Shown here piece by piece: positions 63,590 to 64,000 of a stretch of DNA of 64,000 nucleotides (positions within the stretch are counted from its first letter, which is position 1; every line of letters begins with the position of its first letter). The notes beneath the pieces are model-generated. The model searched no databases. It saw only the letters and a program-made list of their open reading frames with translations, and was not told the origin of the DNA. The position numbers and the translations under genes are program-made. This DNA comes from Salarchaeum sp. JOR-1 (GTDB lineage Archaea; Halobacteriota; Halobacteria; Halobacteriales; Halobacteriaceae). The stretch lies in the NCBI RefSeq assembly GCF_007833275.1, contig NZ_CP042241.1, forward strand, positions 2,232,001 to 2,296,000, read 5' to 3'.

Positions 63590-63894
63590 TGGTGGGTAGT
63601 TCTTTGGGCGTGTTAGGTTCTGTCTGCCCAGTTAAGTATTATCAGTTGTTTTTCATAAGTGTGGTTTTATTGTTTGTGTCCATCTCTTGATGTGTGTTGT
63701 AGCGGTGTGAACTTCGAGTCGAGAATGCGTGCTGGAAGGTGCAGATCGCCGGATAGCGCGGTGGCTCAGTTCTGAATTGAGTTTGGCGGCGTGACGAGGA
63801 GTGGGCAGATTGTTTCGCCCTACGTATAATTTACCCCTCACTATTATACGAATAGTAACAAGTTTTTACTGTTTCTACCCCCAACACAACACCG
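63590..63894. other. AT-rich gene-free stretch
   Basis: No gene. AT-rich sequence with TATA-like elements (for example around 63828-63850) precedes the gene starting at 63895 and probably contains its promoter. Confidence 0.45.
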
Positions 63895-64000
63895 ATGACA
63901 GACCACTCCACCCAACAACCCCTCACAACATGGACCACCACCAACACCGACACCGAGTCCAAGACTGAGGCCGACGACACCACCACCGACACGACCACCG
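63895..64000 (+). CDS. Start of an unidentified gene, cut by the window end
   Basis: From ATG 63895 at least 35 codons are open: MTDHSTQQPLTTW followed by a Thr/Asp-rich run (TNTDTESKTEADDTTTDTTT). The acidic, Thr-rich start is typical of accessory haloarchaeal proteins. Too little is visible to name it. An AT-rich upstream region supports a real promoter. Confidence 0.5.
   Translation, partial: MTDHSTQQPLTTWTTTNTDTESKTEADDTTTDTTT

Overview
The window reads as chromosomal DNA of a haloarchaeon. Core proteins are acidic, codons are strongly G/C-ending, starts are often leaderless or use GTG, exported proteins carry twin-arginine plus lipobox signals, and several families are halophile-specific (Bat-type HTH_10 regulators, HalOD1, DUF2150-like, CBS, NYN and small zinc-ribbon proteins). 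I cannot name the species from sequence alone.

Region by region. (1) 1-5.6 kb is core: a partial quinone oxidoreductase, sucCD with a hairpin terminator, a Bat-like regulator, a small membrane protein, an N4-cytosine-type DNA methyltransferase and a small protein. (2) 5.8-9.5 kb is less GC-rich and accessory: a CPBP membrane protease, a small membrane protein, a CapA-like protein and two tRNA-Val(CAC) genes 230 bp apart. (3) 9.5-17.7 kb is metabolism and metal handling: adenine deaminase behind two iron-box-like palindromes, cobalamin adenosyltransferase, a glutaredoxin-like protein with a duplicated tail, aspS, an iron/cobalamin-type binding protein with an iron box at its start, an MFS carrier, a winged-helix protein and NikR. 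(4) 17.7-22.7 kb holds the glycine cleavage genes gcvT-H-PA-PB and small regulators. (5) 22.6-35.7 kb holds an Na+/H+ antiporter, NYN and TatD-like proteins, a large pilin-like surface protein with a probable frameshift, HMG-CoA synthase, an HTH regulator, GNAT, RFC large subunit and an NhaC antiporter. (6) 35.7-53.6 kb holds an alcohol dehydrogenase, a polar amino-acid ABC importer, CtaA, malic enzyme-Pta fusion, an arsR-acr3-arsC operon with two operators, RNase H, a five-gene dipeptide ABC operon, a CBS protein and a DMT exporter.

(7) 53.6-64 kb is a decaying accessory region unlike the rest. From 53.6 to 57.5 kb I find no convincing gene. Instead there are long tracts made almost only of G and T, or of C and A, on the + strand, and a diverged inverted repeat (34 bp perfect core, arms at 54066-54140 and 56200-56273) enclosing about 2.2 kb. 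Further right are a small HalOD1 protein, 33-bp tandem repeats, a frameshifted universal stress protein, a truncated tnpB, and a tnpB-only IS605-family element (60016-61486) whose two ends carry the four short recognition sequences known for IS608. A Tat lipoprotein, a TrmB-family pseudogene with two compensating frameshifts and the start of an unidentified gene close the window.

The most unusual items are the strand-asymmetric inverted-repeat block, the nested tnpB elements whose predicted guide lies inside another tnpB, and the iron-box pair in front of adenine deaminase.
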